Shown in pieces: positions 39,079 through 47,530 of a stretch of 64,000 nt of DNA (positions within the stretch are counted from its first letter, which is position 1; each line of letters starts with the position of its first letter). A model generated the notes under the pieces. The model saw only the letters and a list, made by a program, of their open reading frames with translations. It was not told the origin of the DNA and did not search any database. A program made the position numbers and the translations under genes. This DNA comes from Candidatus Levyibacteriota bacterium (GTDB taxonomy: Bacteria > Patescibacteria > Microgenomatia > Levybacterales > UBA12049): NCBI GenBank assembly GCA_016186625.1, contig JACPLG010000003.1, positions 107,714 through 171,713 of the forward strand, written 5' to 3'.

Positions 39079-40350
39079 ATGGCAGCAATTGTTGTAATCG
39101 GTGCCCAGTGGGGCGATGAGGGAAAAGGCAAAATCATAGATTATCTTGCCGCTGATGCCGATTTTGTAGTCAGATTTCACGGTGGAAATAACGCAGGGCA
39201 TACTATTATTAATAGCAAAGGAAAATTCAGTCTTCACCTAATTCCCTCAGGAATTTTTAATCCTAGGACAAAAAACATTATTTCAAATGGTTTAGTTTTG
39301 GATCTTAGGGTATTGATAAAAGAAATTGAAGAAGTAGAAAAGGCCGGCATAAAAGTTGCGGGAAGACTTTTTATTTCACCTCGAGCACATTTAATAATGC
39401 CGTATCACAGACTATTGGATGCGCTTTATGAGGAAGCGAAAGGAAAAGGTAAAACCGGAACAACAGGAAGAGGCATTGGACCAGCCTATGCTGATAAAGT
39501 AAGTTATAACGGAATAAGACTTGGCGAATTAATGAATCCAAAATTATTCACTGAAAAATTAAAAGCTCAGCTTCTTCTCAAAAATAAAATACTAAAAGCT
39601 CTAGGATCCAGTCCTTTAAAGCAACATTTAATCGAAAAGGATTTTGCAGAATATAGAAAAAAGGTCCAGCCCTATATCTTGGAAACATTCGAAACGCTAA
39701 ATAATGCAATTGATAAAAATAAAAACATTGTTTTTGAAGGAGCGCAGGGGGTGTTTCTTGATAATGACTGGGGAACTTATCCATATGTAACTGCCTCTTC
39801 GATATTATCCGGCGGCCTCACTCATAATGCAGGTATTGCTCCTCAGAAAATTAAAAATGTTTTAGGAGTTGCAAAAGCATATACTACCAGAGTTGGGCAG
39901 GGTCCCTTCCCTACCGAACAATCAAATGGTATTGGTGACCAACTAAGAGAGGTGGGGAAAGAGTTTGGCGCTACAACAGGAAGGCCGCGGAGATGCGGTT
40001 GGCTTGATTTGGAACTTTTACGATTCGCGGCGAAGATAAACGGATTTACCGGCCTTGCTATCACCAAGCTTGATGTTTTGGATAACTTTTCAGAAATAAA
40101 AGTAGCAGCCTATTATGAATATAAGGGTAAAAAAGTTAGTTATGAAAGTTTGGAGACAATGGATTTGGGTAAAATAAAACCCGTTTACAAAAAATTCAAT
40201 GGTTGGAAATCTTCTACAAAAGGTTTGTCAAAGTTGGGACAACTTCCAAAAGAAGCAAAGCAGTATTTAAATTTTATCGAAAAGCAAATCGATGTCCCAA
40301 TAAAATATATTTCAACAGGAGGAGGACGCAGTGAAACAATCAAAGTTTAA
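39079..40350 (+). CDS. purA: Adenylosuccinate synthetase PurA
   Basis: 423 residues. N-terminal VVIGAQWGDEGKGKIIDYLA with the P-loop-like GDEGKGK, then FHGGNNAGHTI, TGRGIGPAYADK, GAQGVFLDNDWGTYPYVTASS and TTGRPRRCGWLDLELLRFA. It joins IMP and aspartate using GTP. The next gene (HAD) starts 20 bp inside its 3' end. With purB downstream it forms a purA-HAD-purB cluster. Confidence 0.97.
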   Translation: MAAIVVIGAQWGDEGKGKIIDYLAADADFVVRFHGGNNAGHTIINSKGKFSLHLIPSGIFNPRTKNIISNGLVLDLRVLIKEIEEVEKAGIKVAGRLFISPRAHLIMPYHRLLDALYEEAKGKGKTGTTGRGIGPAYADKVSYNGIRLGELMNPKLFTEKLKAQLLLKNKILKALGSSPLKQHLIEKDFAEYRKKVQPYILETFETLNNAIDKNKNIVFEGAQGVFLDNDWGTYPYVTASSILSGGLTHNAGIAPQKIKNVLGVAKAYTTRVGQGPFPTEQSNGIGDQLREVGKEFGATTGRPRRCGWLDLELLRFAAKINGFTGLAITKLDVLDNFSEIKVAAYYEYKGKKVSYESLETMDLGKIKPVYKKFNGWKSSTKGLSKLGQLPKEAKQYLNFIEKQIDVPIKYISTGGGRSETIKV

Positions 40351-41101
40351 TAAAAAATATAAAGCATTAATGCTTGATATCGATGGGACATTAATCAGAT
40401 TTTCCGGAGAAGAAATCCTTCCCTCTGAAAAAGTACGAAAGGCTATAAAGAAAGCTGAGAAATTACTCCATGTTGGCCTAGCTACATCAAGGCCATATTC
40501 TTTTACCATGTTTGTTCTCGAACATTTGGAGCTATCAAGTCCTTGTATTATAACAGGAGGCGCTCAAATCTATGACCCTATCAAAAAAAAGGTAGTCTTT
40601 GAGAGACTAATTGAACCCAACGCTATTCAGAAAATATTTAACTTAGCAAGAAAGTATAATTTGACTGTAGTTGATGATGGGCGAGGAAAAATAGGATCAC
40701 TTGAAGAAAAAGATATAAAAAATCCAACTCAAATCTGGATAAGAATTGACGATCAGCAAACTTTAGATCCCGTCTTCAATGAACTATCAAAAAATTCTAC
40801 AATCTCAGTTCATAAGGTAATTTCAAGATTCAGTGGGGAAAATGATATTCTAATCAACCACACTGAGTCTACAAAACAGCATGGGATATTAAAGGTTGCA
40901 GAGATTTTGGGAATTGAGACTCATGATATTATTGGCGTTGGTGATGGATATAACGATTTCCCTCTTCTTATGGCCTGCGGTCTAAAAGTTGCTATGGGCA
41001 ATGCAGAAGAAGATTTAAAAGCAATTGCTGATTATATTGCCCCTAGTGTTGAAGAAGATGGTGTAGCCGACGTTATAGAAAAATTCGTCTTAAAGCATTA
41101 G
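40331..41101 (+). CDS. HAD-IIB family phosphatase (Cof-type)
   Basis: 256 residues from a GTG with GGAGGA spaced 4 nt upstream inside purA. Motif I MLDIDGTLIRFSG, a motif II at GLATSRPYS, and motif III/IV GVGDGYNDFPLLMACGLKVAMGNA with the C2B-type cap between them. Typical of Cof/YidA-like phosphatases. It overlaps purA by 20 bp and probably is translated with it. Substrate unknown. Confidence 0.88.
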   Translation: MKQSKFNKKYKALMLDIDGTLIRFSGEEILPSEKVRKAIKKAEKLLHVGLATSRPYSFTMFVLEHLELSSPCIITGGAQIYDPIKKKVVFERLIEPNAIQKIFNLARKYNLTVVDDGRGKIGSLEEKDIKNPTQIWIRIDDQQTLDPVFNELSKNSTISVHKVISRFSGENDILINHTESTKQHGILKVAEILGIETHDIIGVGDGYNDFPLLMACGLKVAMGNAEEDLKAIADYIAPSVEEDGVADVIEKFVLKH

Positions 41102-41116
41102 GGAAGATATACCTGG

Positions 41117-41122
41117 TATATT
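41117..41122 (+). promoter_or_regulatory. -10 box (TATATT) of purB
   Basis: TGG-TATATT with exactly 6 nt to the ATG at 41129, matching the leaderless pattern. Confidence 0.5.
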
Positions 41123-41128
41123 AGTCCT

Positions 41129-42487
41129 ATGATATCGAAAATGAAAAACCTAATTAATACTCTAAATGCAATCTCTCCGATTGACGGAAGGTATAGAAAT
41201 CATGTTGAAGAATTATCGGATTACTCATCTGAGTTTGCTTTTATTAAATATCGAACAGAAATTGAAATCCGCTATTTGATCGCTCTTTCTAAAATCGGAA
41301 TATTTCGAAAATTAAGTAATAACGAACAAAAAATTTTCAATAAGCTGATTGAAAATCTTGACATTGATGAGGCAGAAAAAGTTAAAGATATCGAAGAAAC
41401 CACACGACACGATGTTAAAGCTATCGAGTACTATCTTAAAGAAAAACTTTCAAACACAACTCTCTCAGATATTTTAGAATTCATTCATTTTGGCCTCACT
41501 TCGGAGGATGTAAATAATCTGGCAATTAGACTCATGTTAAAAGATGCAATCCAAATTGTTATTTTGAAGAAATTACAAAACTTAAGTAAGGAAATTTTAA
41601 ATCAAACAAACAAATACAAAAAACTCCCAATGCTTGGAAGAACTCATGGACAGGCAGCGCTCCCAACAACTCTAGGAAAGGAGTTTTTAGTTTTTTACGA
41701 AAGAATTAATATCGAACTAAAGATACTGCAAGCTTTCAAATTAAAGGGAAAGTTAAATGGCGCTGTTGGTAATTATAGCGCGCTAAATTTTGCCTATCCC
41801 AAAATTGACTGGAGAAAATTTTCAAAAGACTTTGTTACTTCTTTTGGTTTGGAAGTGAATCAAACAACAAATCAAATTGCGCCTTATGAGGATATAATTT
41901 ATATTTTTCAAACTCTTCAGAGAATAAACGGGATTTTGCTTGATTTTAATCAGGACATGTGGCGATATATTTCAGATGGATGGTTAATCCAAGAAAATAA
42001 AAAGGGAGAAATTGGCTCCTCAACAATGCCCCAGAAAATAAATCCGATTATGTTTGAAAATAGTGAAGGAAACTTGATAATTGCCAACTCATTAATCGAA
42101 GGGTTTACGAGTAAACTTCCACTCTCTCGTTTGCAACGCGATTTATCAAATAGCACAATTTCAAGAAATTTCGGACTAACCCTTGCCTATTGTTTATTGG
42201 CCTACAAGAATTGTTTATCAGGACTGCTTCGCATCAAAGTAAACGAGAATAAGATTATTGACGACCTAAACAGTGATTGGTCAATTCTTTCGGAAGCGGT
42301 TCAAATTTATCTTAAGAAACAAGGAGTTAAAAAAGGATATGAAATATTAAAAGACTTAACTCGGGGAGAAAAAATGGGCAGAGATGATTTTCTAAGAATG
42401 GTTGATAAACTTCCGCTCAATAAAAATCAGAAAGACGAACTTAAAAAGTTAACTCCTCAAAACTATATCGGTATTACTTATCCATAA
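41129..42487 (+). CDS. purB: Adenylosuccinate lyase PurB
   Basis: 452 residues in the fumarase/aspartase fold. AISPIDGRYRNHVEELSDYSSEF, ETTRHDVKAIEYYLKE, HFGLTSEDVNNLA and the signature GSSTMPQKINPIMFENSEGN are all present. It makes AMP from adenylosuccinate and also acts earlier in purine synthesis. The C-terminus is complete. The start is set by the TATATT box and no SD. Confidence 0.96.
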   Translation: MISKMKNLINTLNAISPIDGRYRNHVEELSDYSSEFAFIKYRTEIEIRYLIALSKIGIFRKLSNNEQKIFNKLIENLDIDEAEKVKDIEETTRHDVKAIEYYLKEKLSNTTLSDILEFIHFGLTSEDVNNLAIRLMLKDAIQIVILKKLQNLSKEILNQTNKYKKLPMLGRTHGQAALPTTLGKEFLVFYERINIELKILQAFKLKGKLNGAVGNYSALNFAYPKIDWRKFSKDFVTSFGLEVNQTTNQIAPYEDIIYIFQTLQRINGILLDFNQDMWRYISDGWLIQENKKGEIGSSTMPQKINPIMFENSEGNLIIANSLIEGFTSKLPLSRLQRDLSNSTISRNFGLTLAYCLLAYKNCLSGLLRIKVNENKIIDDLNSDWSILSEAVQIYLKKQGVKKGYEILKDLTRGEKMGRDDFLRMVDKLPLNKNQKDELKKLTPQNYIGITYP

Positions 42488-42537
42488 TGACCATGGCATA
42501 CCTCGATTGCAAAAACCTTTGGAAATTGTTTTTTATT

Positions 42538-43401
42538 TTAAGAAGTGGTGACGCTATCCCAATCAGAGGAAAATTTTTCAATTCCTTTATCCGTTAGGGT
42601 ATGTTTTATATCAAACTGATCCCAATTATTTTCTAAATTAAGCTCCTTATACGAAATGTTTAAAAGTGAACCTTTATTATATTCATAACTTTCCAAACCT
42701 TCTAAATGGCGTTCCCCAAGTTCTTCATAAATTTTTGCCGGTGCAGTTATAATATCTGATCCTAATTTTACAGCATATTTAAGATGGTCAATACTTCTAA
42801 CACTTGCAGTCAAAACTTCAACATGTCTATCACTATCCTTAAACATTTTAATAATATTTTTTATAAGATCCATGCCGTTTTCTCCTATATCATCTAGTCT
42901 TCCGATAAAAGGAGAAACAAAAACATCACCTTTTTTTGCTCCTTTTGTTGCACAGTAAACTGCTGCTGCCTGTTCCTGGGAAAAACAAAGTGTCATATTA
43001 ACTCTTATACCTAAATCGATTGATCTTCTTGCGGCAATTAACCCTTCTCTGTTAATCGGAAATTTAATATGTGCATTTGGAATCCAGGTATACATTTCTT
43101 TGGCTTGGCTTAGCATTTCATTTGCAGTTGAATCCTTATCTGCATAAACTTCAATTGACACAAATCCTTCTGGAATTAATTTTGATATTTTCCCAACAGT
43201 GTCTTTGTAGAAATTTAAAAGCTCTTCCCGCTTTACCTTCTCTCTTCCACTTAATAAACTTTTAATAGCTGGATTTTTAATAGCAAGAGTGGGATTTGTA
43301 GTCTGACCGTCAAGCCGGCCAATTAATTTTATTACTTCCGCTGTTTCATTTGGATCGGCGCTGTCTAAAAATAATCTTGTTTTTATATTGTTAAGGCTCA
43401 T
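42538..43401 (-). CDS. Transaldolase-family protein
   Basis: 287 residues. An (alpha/beta)8-barrel pattern: RLFLDSADPNETAEVIKLIGRLDGQTTNPTLA at the start, ISIEVYADKDSTANEML-like, then HIKFPINREGLIAAR with the expected Schiff-base Lys, NMTLCFSQEQAAAVYCATKGAKKGDVFVSPFIGRLDDIG and SVRSIDHLKYAVKLGSDIITAPAKI. It fits the pentose-phosphate transaldolase/fructose-6-phosphate aldolase class. CPR often run non-oxidative pentose phosphate interconversion. Confidence 0.88.
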   Translation of the reverse strand: MSLNNIKTRLFLDSADPNETAEVIKLIGRLDGQTTNPTLAIKNPAIKSLLSGREKVKREELLNFYKDTVGKISKLIPEGFVSIEVYADKDSTANEMLSQAKEMYTWIPNAHIKFPINREGLIAARRSIDLGIRVNMTLCFSQEQAAAVYCATKGAKKGDVFVSPFIGRLDDIGENGMDLIKNIIKMFKDSDRHVEVLTASVRSIDHLKYAVKLGSDIITAPAKIYEELGERHLEGLESYEYNKGSLLNISYKELNLENNWDQFDIKHTLTDKGIEKFSSDWDSVTTS

Positions 43402-43505
43402 TTTTTATGATATTTACTTGTCACATTTTAGCTTCCCACTTGACATGTGGGAACTCGGGTATAGTTCTTGTTTGGTATCTTCTAAAATTGGTATAAAAAG
43501 TTTAT
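43402..43505. repeat. Spacer with TTCCCAC hairpin repeat
   Basis: The hairpin TTCCCAC-7 nt-GTGGGAA (43433-43453) has the same 7-bp arms as the one at 3655-3675. No gene is seen here. Confidence 0.6.
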
Positions 43506-43754
43506 TCATATTCCTAGAACATTATTTATTTTTTCTTTGTCAAAACCCAAAATATTTACTACCGTTCCATCGTCTTTTGTGATATGAGTACAAGGCACAC
43601 CCATTGATCCGCATGAATCAATTGACGCCTGCATTTCTTCGGGCTGCTGATCAATTAAAACATCTTCAAATTGAATATTTTTCTCACTTAAGTATTGTTT
43701 TAACATTTTGCAATAAGGACATGTTGTTGTTGAGTAAATTTTTACTTTTGGCAT
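43506..43754 (-). CDS. Glutaredoxin/NrdH-like protein
   Basis: 82 residues with a thioredoxin fold: YSTTTCPYCKMLKQYLSEKNIQF (active site CPYC), and VPCTHI in place of the usual TVP near the cis-Pro. A second Cys in SCGSMGVPC. Small glutaredoxin-like reductase. A GGAGGTG Shine-Dalgarno precedes it. It is the last gene of the ArsR-led redox operon starting at 45877. Confidence 0.9.
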   Translation of the reverse strand: MPKVKIYSTTTCPYCKMLKQYLSEKNIQFEDVLIDQQPEEMQASIDSCGSMGVPCTHITKDDGTVVNILGFDKEKINNVLGI

Positions 43755-43778
43755 ATTACTAATTCACCTCCTTTAGTT

Positions 43779-44063
43779 TTATTTTACACTTTTTAAATTA
43801 AATTTCTCATCAGGATCTAAATAATCATTATCCTCATAACACCAGATAAATGAGTGTTCATCAGCCGGATATGAGGCCATAACTTGATGTCCTGTTTTTG
43901 CTGCATGAATCCTCATATGCTGGGCGCATGAATCACAGCAGCCAACATATCCGCAAGTCAAACAAACTCTCTGGCCGAAAGGACAAAAATGATTTTCTTC
44001 GCACTTTTCAACTCTTGGACCAACAAATTTTTTTGGTAAATGCTTACACTCGGCTATCTTCAT
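43779..44063 (-). CDS. UBP-type zinc finger protein
   Basis: 94 residues. Cys/His pattern CKHLPKK, CEENHFCPFGQRVCLTCGYVGCCDSCAQHMRIHAAKTGHQVMAS split around the ZnF-UBP core, followed by IWCYEDNDYLDPD. In eukaryotes this finger binds ubiquitin C-termini, which bacteria lack; here it may be a thiol or metal sensor. It lies between DUF3179 and the glutaredoxin gene in a redox operon. Confidence 0.85.
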   Translation of the reverse strand: MKIAECKHLPKKFVGPRVEKCEENHFCPFGQRVCLTCGYVGCCDSCAQHMRIHAAKTGHQVMASYPADEHSFIWCYEDNDYLDPDEKFNLKSVK

Positions 44064-44068
44064 ATTAA

Positions 44069-45058
44069 TTAATTCCTATAAAGCTCTGTATCGGGATGAA
44101 ACGCCGCCCAGGCAAACCAGAAAAGACGAATTGGTATAACTTCCTCTTGCGTTTGTAAATTTGTGGCTTTAATCTGTCCAGAATCAGTTCGTTCCAATCT
44201 AATCGACGTGTTTCCAACAGTATCCTCTATTATTTTTTTCTTATCAAAAACGCTTTCAGGATAGGCTTTTGATAATCCATCTAACTCAACACCATAAACT
44301 ACGGTTTTTATCTGGAGTTGTCTGTTTAAATCCTTAACTCCAAAGTAAATTTCATCATCCTGCTCATAAGTGCCATAAGGGTATTGATCATAATTCCTTG
44401 AAAAACCTGTATCCCTTGATAAAACCAAAGTATCAGGGTGTTCTTTATACCACTCTCCCCAGGTAGTTGTAACAATAGGAATTTGTTTTAATTTTTCGTT
44501 TCTTCTTGCCCCGGGACCAACAATTGCCTCGCCTGTGATTTGCTGCCATAAATTCCCTTCATACCTGTCATACATAACCAGATCTGAGTTATGGAGTTTT
44601 CCTGATACCCCAAATTCGGTTATTACCCTGTTAACCTTTCTTTCAAACGCAACAGCTGAGCCACAAAGAGGACAAAAAGTAACAGCAACAGGTTTATTCA
44701 GGAGAGTATCATTTACTATTTCATGCCAGTTCATTATTCTCTGAGGATACGCTCTTTGTACGCCCTCATAATCAATTGCAAAGACTATATCATTGTCATT
44801 TAACCACCCAGCTTCATTTGCGCTTTCAAATTTTGGATTATCTATTGATGGAATACAGTCTTTTCCTCCAAAGCATCCTTGTAAAAGGTCTTCTGGTTTT
44901 ATTTTTGCACCGGAAAAATCAGTTTGAAATGAAACTTTGTTAACAACAGTAGAACCTGGCTCTGCTTCTTCAAACGATTGGAAACTATACTGCCCTCCTA
45001 TCCATGTTAGTAAGGTTGATAGAAAAAATATGGGAATTAAAAAAATCATGTTAAACAT
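44069..45058 (-). CDS. DUF3179 domain-containing exported protein
   Basis: 329 residues. N-terminal signal or anchor, then the DUF3179 domain with VQRAYPQRIMNWHEIVND, VAVTFCPLCGSAVAFERKV (CPLC), WQQITGEAIVGPG and IPIVTTTWGEWYKEHP. The CxxC plus a Cys earlier (GCFGGKDCIP) suggest a redox or metal site. The function of DUF3179 is unknown. It overlaps the thioredoxin-like gene by 8 bp. Confidence 0.88.
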   Translation of the reverse strand: MFNMIFLIPIFFLSTLLTWIGGQYSFQSFEEAEPGSTVVNKVSFQTDFSGAKIKPEDLLQGCFGGKDCIPSIDNPKFESANEAGWLNDNDIVFAIDYEGVQRAYPQRIMNWHEIVNDTLLNKPVAVTFCPLCGSAVAFERKVNRVITEFGVSGKLHNSDLVMYDRYEGNLWQQITGEAIVGPGARRNEKLKQIPIVTTTWGEWYKEHPDTLVLSRDTGFSRNYDQYPYGTYEQDDEIYFGVKDLNRQLQIKTVVYGVELDGLSKAYPESVFDKKKIIEDTVGNTSIRLERTDSGQIKATNLQTQEEVIPIRLFWFAWAAFHPDTELYRN

Positions 45059-45506
45059 CTTTTATTTTTTCCAGTATCAGATCGAAATTTCCACCTACCC
45101 ATCTATCTAATTCGCTGTCGTTTTCGTCAAGTAAAATGAGCGTTGATTGCATTGTAACCTTATGCTTTGATTTCATTTTCTTATCATTATCATAATCAAC
45201 TTTAAGAATTGTGGTATTTCTTGGTAGTTCTCCTGCCCTTTCTTTAATTTCCTTATCTAGGACGACACAATTGACACACCATCTTAATGCTGCAAAAAAT
45301 AATAAAGTTTTCCCATTCTTTTGAGATAGCGCTAAATTACTTTCAGAATAGTCACGGTAATTTTTAAGATCCATTAAAACTCTGTTTGAGGATTTATCTA
45401 AATTACTTTCTTTTTGGGATTTACTAAAGCCATCTTTAAGAAGTAGAAAAGCAGCCACAATTAAACCGAGAGCTATAAAAATAATAAAAAAATTAAACGA
45501 TTTCAT
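45051..45506 (-). CDS. Membrane-anchored thioredoxin-like protein
   Basis: 151 residues: a transmembrane anchor (residues 4-24), then a thioredoxin-like domain with LLFFAALRWCVNCVVLDKEI (CVNC) and VTMQSTLILLDEN. The cis-Pro usually seen as TP is not obvious (QSTL), so activity may be altered. It overlaps the ArsR gene by 4 bp (ATGA). Probably a reductase for outside thiols. Confidence 0.8.
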   Translation of the reverse strand: MKSFNFFIIFIALGLIVAAFLLLKDGFSKSQKESNLDKSSNRVLMDLKNYRDYSESNLALSQKNGKTLLFFAALRWCVNCVVLDKEIKERAGELPRNTTILKVDYDNDKKMKSKHKVTMQSTLILLDENDSELDRWVGGNFDLILEKIKDV

Positions 45507-45877
45507 ATTTTTTTAAGTTTTTCAAGTAAACTCAAAATTTTATTTGTTTCACTATTTCTGATAATGAAGTAGCAAATTAGCTGTCCGCATTTTCTAAAGT
45601 CCACCAGTCCCAGATCTTTTAAGCTTGACAGAGCATGGGATATTGCTGACTGTGATAAATCAAGAGTAATAGAAATATCGCTTACAGAAATTTCTTCCAC
45701 TTCATTAAGCAATAAGTATATTTTTAACTTAGTTGGATCCAAAAGATATCTTGCAATCCTATGAATTTTTTCTTCTTCTTGCAAAAGTCTCATTTTTCTT
45801 TGAAAAGATTTTATCTTCCCATCAGGAAAGTAATGTGGATGCCCTTTGTGGGAATCTATATATGAACGTATGAACAT
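45503..45877 (-). CDS. ArsR/SmtB-family regulator of a redox operon
   Basis: 124 residues from the ATG at 45877; the frame to 45922 crosses the promoter. A His-rich N-terminal part (SHKGHPHYFPDGK) precedes the winged helix LDPTKLKIYLLLNEVEEISVSDISITL and SQSAISHALSSLKDLGLVDFRKCGQLICYF, with two Cys in the wing. Its operon is arsR-thioredoxin-DUF3179-UBP finger-glutaredoxin. An inverted repeat over its promoter is the likely operator. Confidence 0.88.
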   Translation of the reverse strand: MFIRSYIDSHKGHPHYFPDGKIKSFQRKMRLLQEEEKIHRIARYLLDPTKLKIYLLLNEVEEISVSDISITLDLSQSAISHALSSLKDLGLVDFRKCGQLICYFIIRNSETNKILSLLEKLKKI

Positions 45878-45915
45878 ATATTCATATATATACACCTTTT
45901 CACCTTCTTTGTCAA
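45858..45915 (-). promoter_or_regulatory. Promoter and operator of the ArsR redox operon
   Basis: TTGACA, 17-nt spacer, TATATA on the minus strand. Inverted repeat ATATATGAA (45858-45866) / TTCATATAT (45881-45889), with a nested TATGAA-6 nt-TTCATA, covers the -10, start site and first codons. Confidence 0.7.
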
Positions 45916-45952
45916 CCAACAATTAAGTTTTATAACATGAGATGATATTTGG

Positions 45953-45958
45953 TATTAT
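45953..45958 (+). promoter_or_regulatory. -10 box (TATTAT) of comM
   Basis: TATTAT with 6 nt to the ATG at 45965, the leaderless spacing. Confidence 0.5.
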
Positions 45959-45964
45959 ATTGAT

Positions 45965-47491
45965 ATGCTTGCAAAGGTTAATTCCGCAGCTATTATTGGG
46001 CTAAATGCCACTCCTGTTGAGGTAGAAGTAGATATCTCATCCCAAGGTCTTCCCTCTTTTACAATTGTTGGACTTCCGGACAAAGCAGTTGAAGAAGCAA
46101 AAGAAAGGGTGAGGTCTGCTCTTAAAAACACCGGTGCAGAATTTCCGGCAAAACGAATTACAGTTAATCTTGCTCCAGCAGATCTTCCAAAAGAAGGAGC
46201 ACTTTATGACCTTCCAATTGCTTTGGGGGTTTTAATTGCAAGCGAACAAATAAGGGTAAAAATCGGATATTTTCTTTTCATGGGAGAATTATCTTTGGAG
46301 GGAAAATTAAGACATACTCCAGGAGCTTTGTCCATGGCGATTCTGGGAAAAGAAAAAAAATTAACTTCATTTTTTCTTCCTCATCAAAATGCAAAAGAAG
46401 CAGCAATCATAAAAGGGATTGACATAATTCCACTAACTTCCTTACATGAGCTTCTTGATCATTTGTCAGAAACAAAAATTATCAAAAAACAAAAACATAC
46501 ATCTCTTGAGAATTTCTCAAAAGAAGATTTTGAATTTGATATGAGAGACATAAAAGGACAGGAACAGGCAAAGAGGGCCATGGAAATCTCCGCTGCAGGA
46601 GGACATAACATTATTTTAAAAGGCCCGCCTGGTGCGGGAAAAACCTTACTTGCCCGCACTTTCCCATCAATTCTTCCCAAACCAACTTTTGAGGAGGCAA
46701 TTGAAATCACAAAAATTTATAGCATATCAGGCCTACTTGACAGAGAAAGTCTTGTTATAAAACGTCCCTTCCGCTCCCCCCATCATACTACCTCCCATAT
46801 TGGACTTATTGGCGGAAGCAATGTTCCAAAACCTGGAGAAATTTCTCTTGCTCACCGCGGTGTTTTATTCTTGGATGAATTTCCTGAATTTCCCCGTCAC
46901 GTTTTGGAAGCAATGCGCCAACCCATGGAAGACGGATTTGTAACAATTTCTAGAGCCTCCGGAAGAATTACTTTTCCTGCAAAATTTATATTAGTGGCAG
47001 CCCAAAACCCCTGTCCTTGCGGATATTTAGGAGATCCCACGCACGAATGCCGTGACTCAACTTCTGAAATCTTGCGCTATCAAAAGAAAGTTTCAGGCCC
47101 AATACTGGATAGGATTGACATCCATCTTGATGTTCCAGCTGTAAAAGTGGAAAAGTTAACAGAACAAAAAACACCATCTGGCCCTACTTCTTCTGAGGTT
47201 AGAAAAATAATCCAAAAAGCAAGAGACTTACAAACAAAAAGATTCAGAAAAGAAAAGATTCTTTCAAATTCAGAAATGAATAACAAGTTAATTAAAAAAT
47301 ATTGTCAGCTTTCCAATGAATCTTTGGAAATTTTAAAGCTTGCAGTTACCAAGCTAAATCTCTCTGCCCGCTCTTACAATAAAATTATAAAAGTAAGCCG
47401 CACCATTGCAGACCTTGATAGTTCGAAAGAAATCAAACCCAACCACATCGCAGAAGCTTTGCAATATAGACCTAAATTAACAGAGATATAA
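45965..47491 (+). CDS. comM: YifB/ComM-family Mg-chelatase-like AAA+ ATPase
   Basis: 508 residues. An N-terminal ChlI-like fold (ATPVEVEVDISSQGLPSFTIVGLPDKAVEEAKERV), Walker A GPPGAGKTLLAR, Walker B VLFLDEFPEF, the MRQPMEDG sensor region and CPCGYLGDPTHECRDS. ComM is a hexameric helicase promoting branch migration in natural transformation. CPR often have competence machinery, which fits. Complete and of normal length. Confidence 0.95.
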   Translation: MLAKVNSAAIIGLNATPVEVEVDISSQGLPSFTIVGLPDKAVEEAKERVRSALKNTGAEFPAKRITVNLAPADLPKEGALYDLPIALGVLIASEQIRVKIGYFLFMGELSLEGKLRHTPGALSMAILGKEKKLTSFFLPHQNAKEAAIIKGIDIIPLTSLHELLDHLSETKIIKKQKHTSLENFSKEDFEFDMRDIKGQEQAKRAMEISAAGGHNIILKGPPGAGKTLLARTFPSILPKPTFEEAIEITKIYSISGLLDRESLVIKRPFRSPHHTTSHIGLIGGSNVPKPGEISLAHRGVLFLDEFPEFPRHVLEAMRQPMEDGFVTISRASGRITFPAKFILVAAQNPCPCGYLGDPTHECRDSTSEILRYQKKVSGPILDRIDIHLDVPAVKVEKLTEQKTPSGPTSSEVRKIIQKARDLQTKRFRKEKILSNSEMNNKLIKKYCQLSNESLEILKLAVTKLNLSARSYNKIIKVSRTIADLDSSKEIKPNHIAEALQYRPKLTEI

Positions 47492-47530
47492 ATATCATTA
47501 CGGATATACTAGTATATCCGTATTAAACAC

